Assembly: GCA_038319625.1 (NCBI GenBank)
Contig: JBBQDK010000058.1
Location: forward strand, 1 to 15,454
Direction of reading: 5' to 3'
DNA length: 15,454 nt
DNA from: JBBQDK01 sp038319625
Lineage (GTDB): Bacteria > Pseudomonadota > Gammaproteobacteria > JBBQDK01
The notes below the pieces were generated by a model that saw only the letters and a list, made by a program, of their open reading frames with translations, was not told the DNA's origin and ran no database searches. Within the stretch, counting starts at the first letter, position 1. Each line of letters starts with the position of its first letter. Below are positions 15,331-15,454 of the stretch, one piece after another. The position numbers and the translations under genes were made by a program.

Positions 15331-15369
15331 TCCCCTCTCCCTCAGGGAGAGGGGTTGGGGTGAGGGGAT
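15331..15369. repeat. C-rich/G-rich hairpin repeat
   Basis: CCCCTCTCCC (15332-15341) and GGGAGAGGGG (15345-15354) form a perfect 10-bp stem with a TCA loop, followed by GTTGGGGTGAGGGGA. Sequences of this kind are common dispersed intergenic repeats in gammaproteobacteria. Here the first part also contains the stop codon of the gene at the right edge. Confidence 0.8.
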
Positions 15370-15454
15370 TTAATCAGTGCCTGATGGATACACTCCGGAA
15401 TGGCCTTTGCCCCGATCAGAATCTCATGATTCCAGAAGCGCAGAACCCAGTACT
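15342..15454 (-). CDS. C-terminus of a DUF559-type (Vsr-endonuclease-like) protein, 5' part outside window
   Basis: The last 36 codons of a gene entering from the right edge. It reads WVLRFWNHEILIGAKAIPE and then a helix ending in HQAL. This matches the C-terminal 'RVLRFWNNxVLxNxEgVlexI..AL' of DUF559 proteins, a Vsr/restriction-endonuclease-like fold of unproven function. The final residues (SPHPNPSP) are encoded inside the hairpin repeat, with the TGA in the hairpin loop. Such repeat-encoded proline-rich tails are common in this family. The gene was not long enough here to show the catalytic part. Confidence 0.78.
   Translation of the reverse strand, partial: YWVLRFWNHEILIGAKAIPECIHQALIKSPHPNPSP

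Overview
The window looks like chromosomal DNA of a mid-to-high-GC gammaproteobacterium. It carries a CspA-type cold-shock gene, a cyclopropane fatty acid synthase, an NsrR-type nitric-oxide regulator remnant, an AsmA remnant, an EAL-domain remnant, and a QseBC/PmrAB-type two-component system beside an RND efflux operon. I cannot name the species. There are no rRNA or tRNA genes, no CRISPR array and no intact insertion sequence.

Layout. The left edge holds the 5' end of a small minus-strand gene; upstream of it is a possible frameshifted small gene. A LysR regulator (810-1703, +) converges on and overlaps cfa (1694-3004, -). From 3005 to 3915 there is no intact gene, but the stretch is informative: a candidate cfa promoter, an inverted repeat with 18-bp arms (3410-3487), a 44-codon NsrR remnant (3497-3631, -) and an NsrR-like operator (3764-3786). 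These precede a two-gene unit (3916-5295, +) encoding a DUF2249 protein and a 12-helix membrane protein with a haem-copper-oxidase/NnrS-like look. I read this as a nitric-oxide-linked locus whose adjacent regulator has been destroyed.

From 13376 down to 5337 everything is on the minus strand: outer-membrane lipoprotein, periplasmic adaptor and RND pump (one operon, with a 10-nt gap and a 4-nt GTGA overlap), then a PepSY protein, an OmpR-family response regulator and a QseC-like histidine kinase (4-nt ATGA overlap). Two sites of the PmrA/QseB type (YTTAAK-N5-YTTAAK) lie upstream of the efflux operon and of the PepSY gene. Both have the same 11-nt distance to a candidate -10 box. This suggests that the response regulator drives both the pump and its own signalling unit.

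The right part (13434-15454) is a patchwork of remnants and small genes. An AsmA N-terminal remnant, broken at two T-runs, abuts the efflux promoter. Then come two strong hairpins, a small conserved-looking hypothetical gene, a cold-shock gene with its terminator, an EAL-domain remnant, and the C-terminus of a DUF559-type protein whose stop codon lies in a C-rich/G-rich hairpin repeat. Truncated genes flank the efflux and NO units (nsrR, asmA, EAL), so the region appears rearranged.
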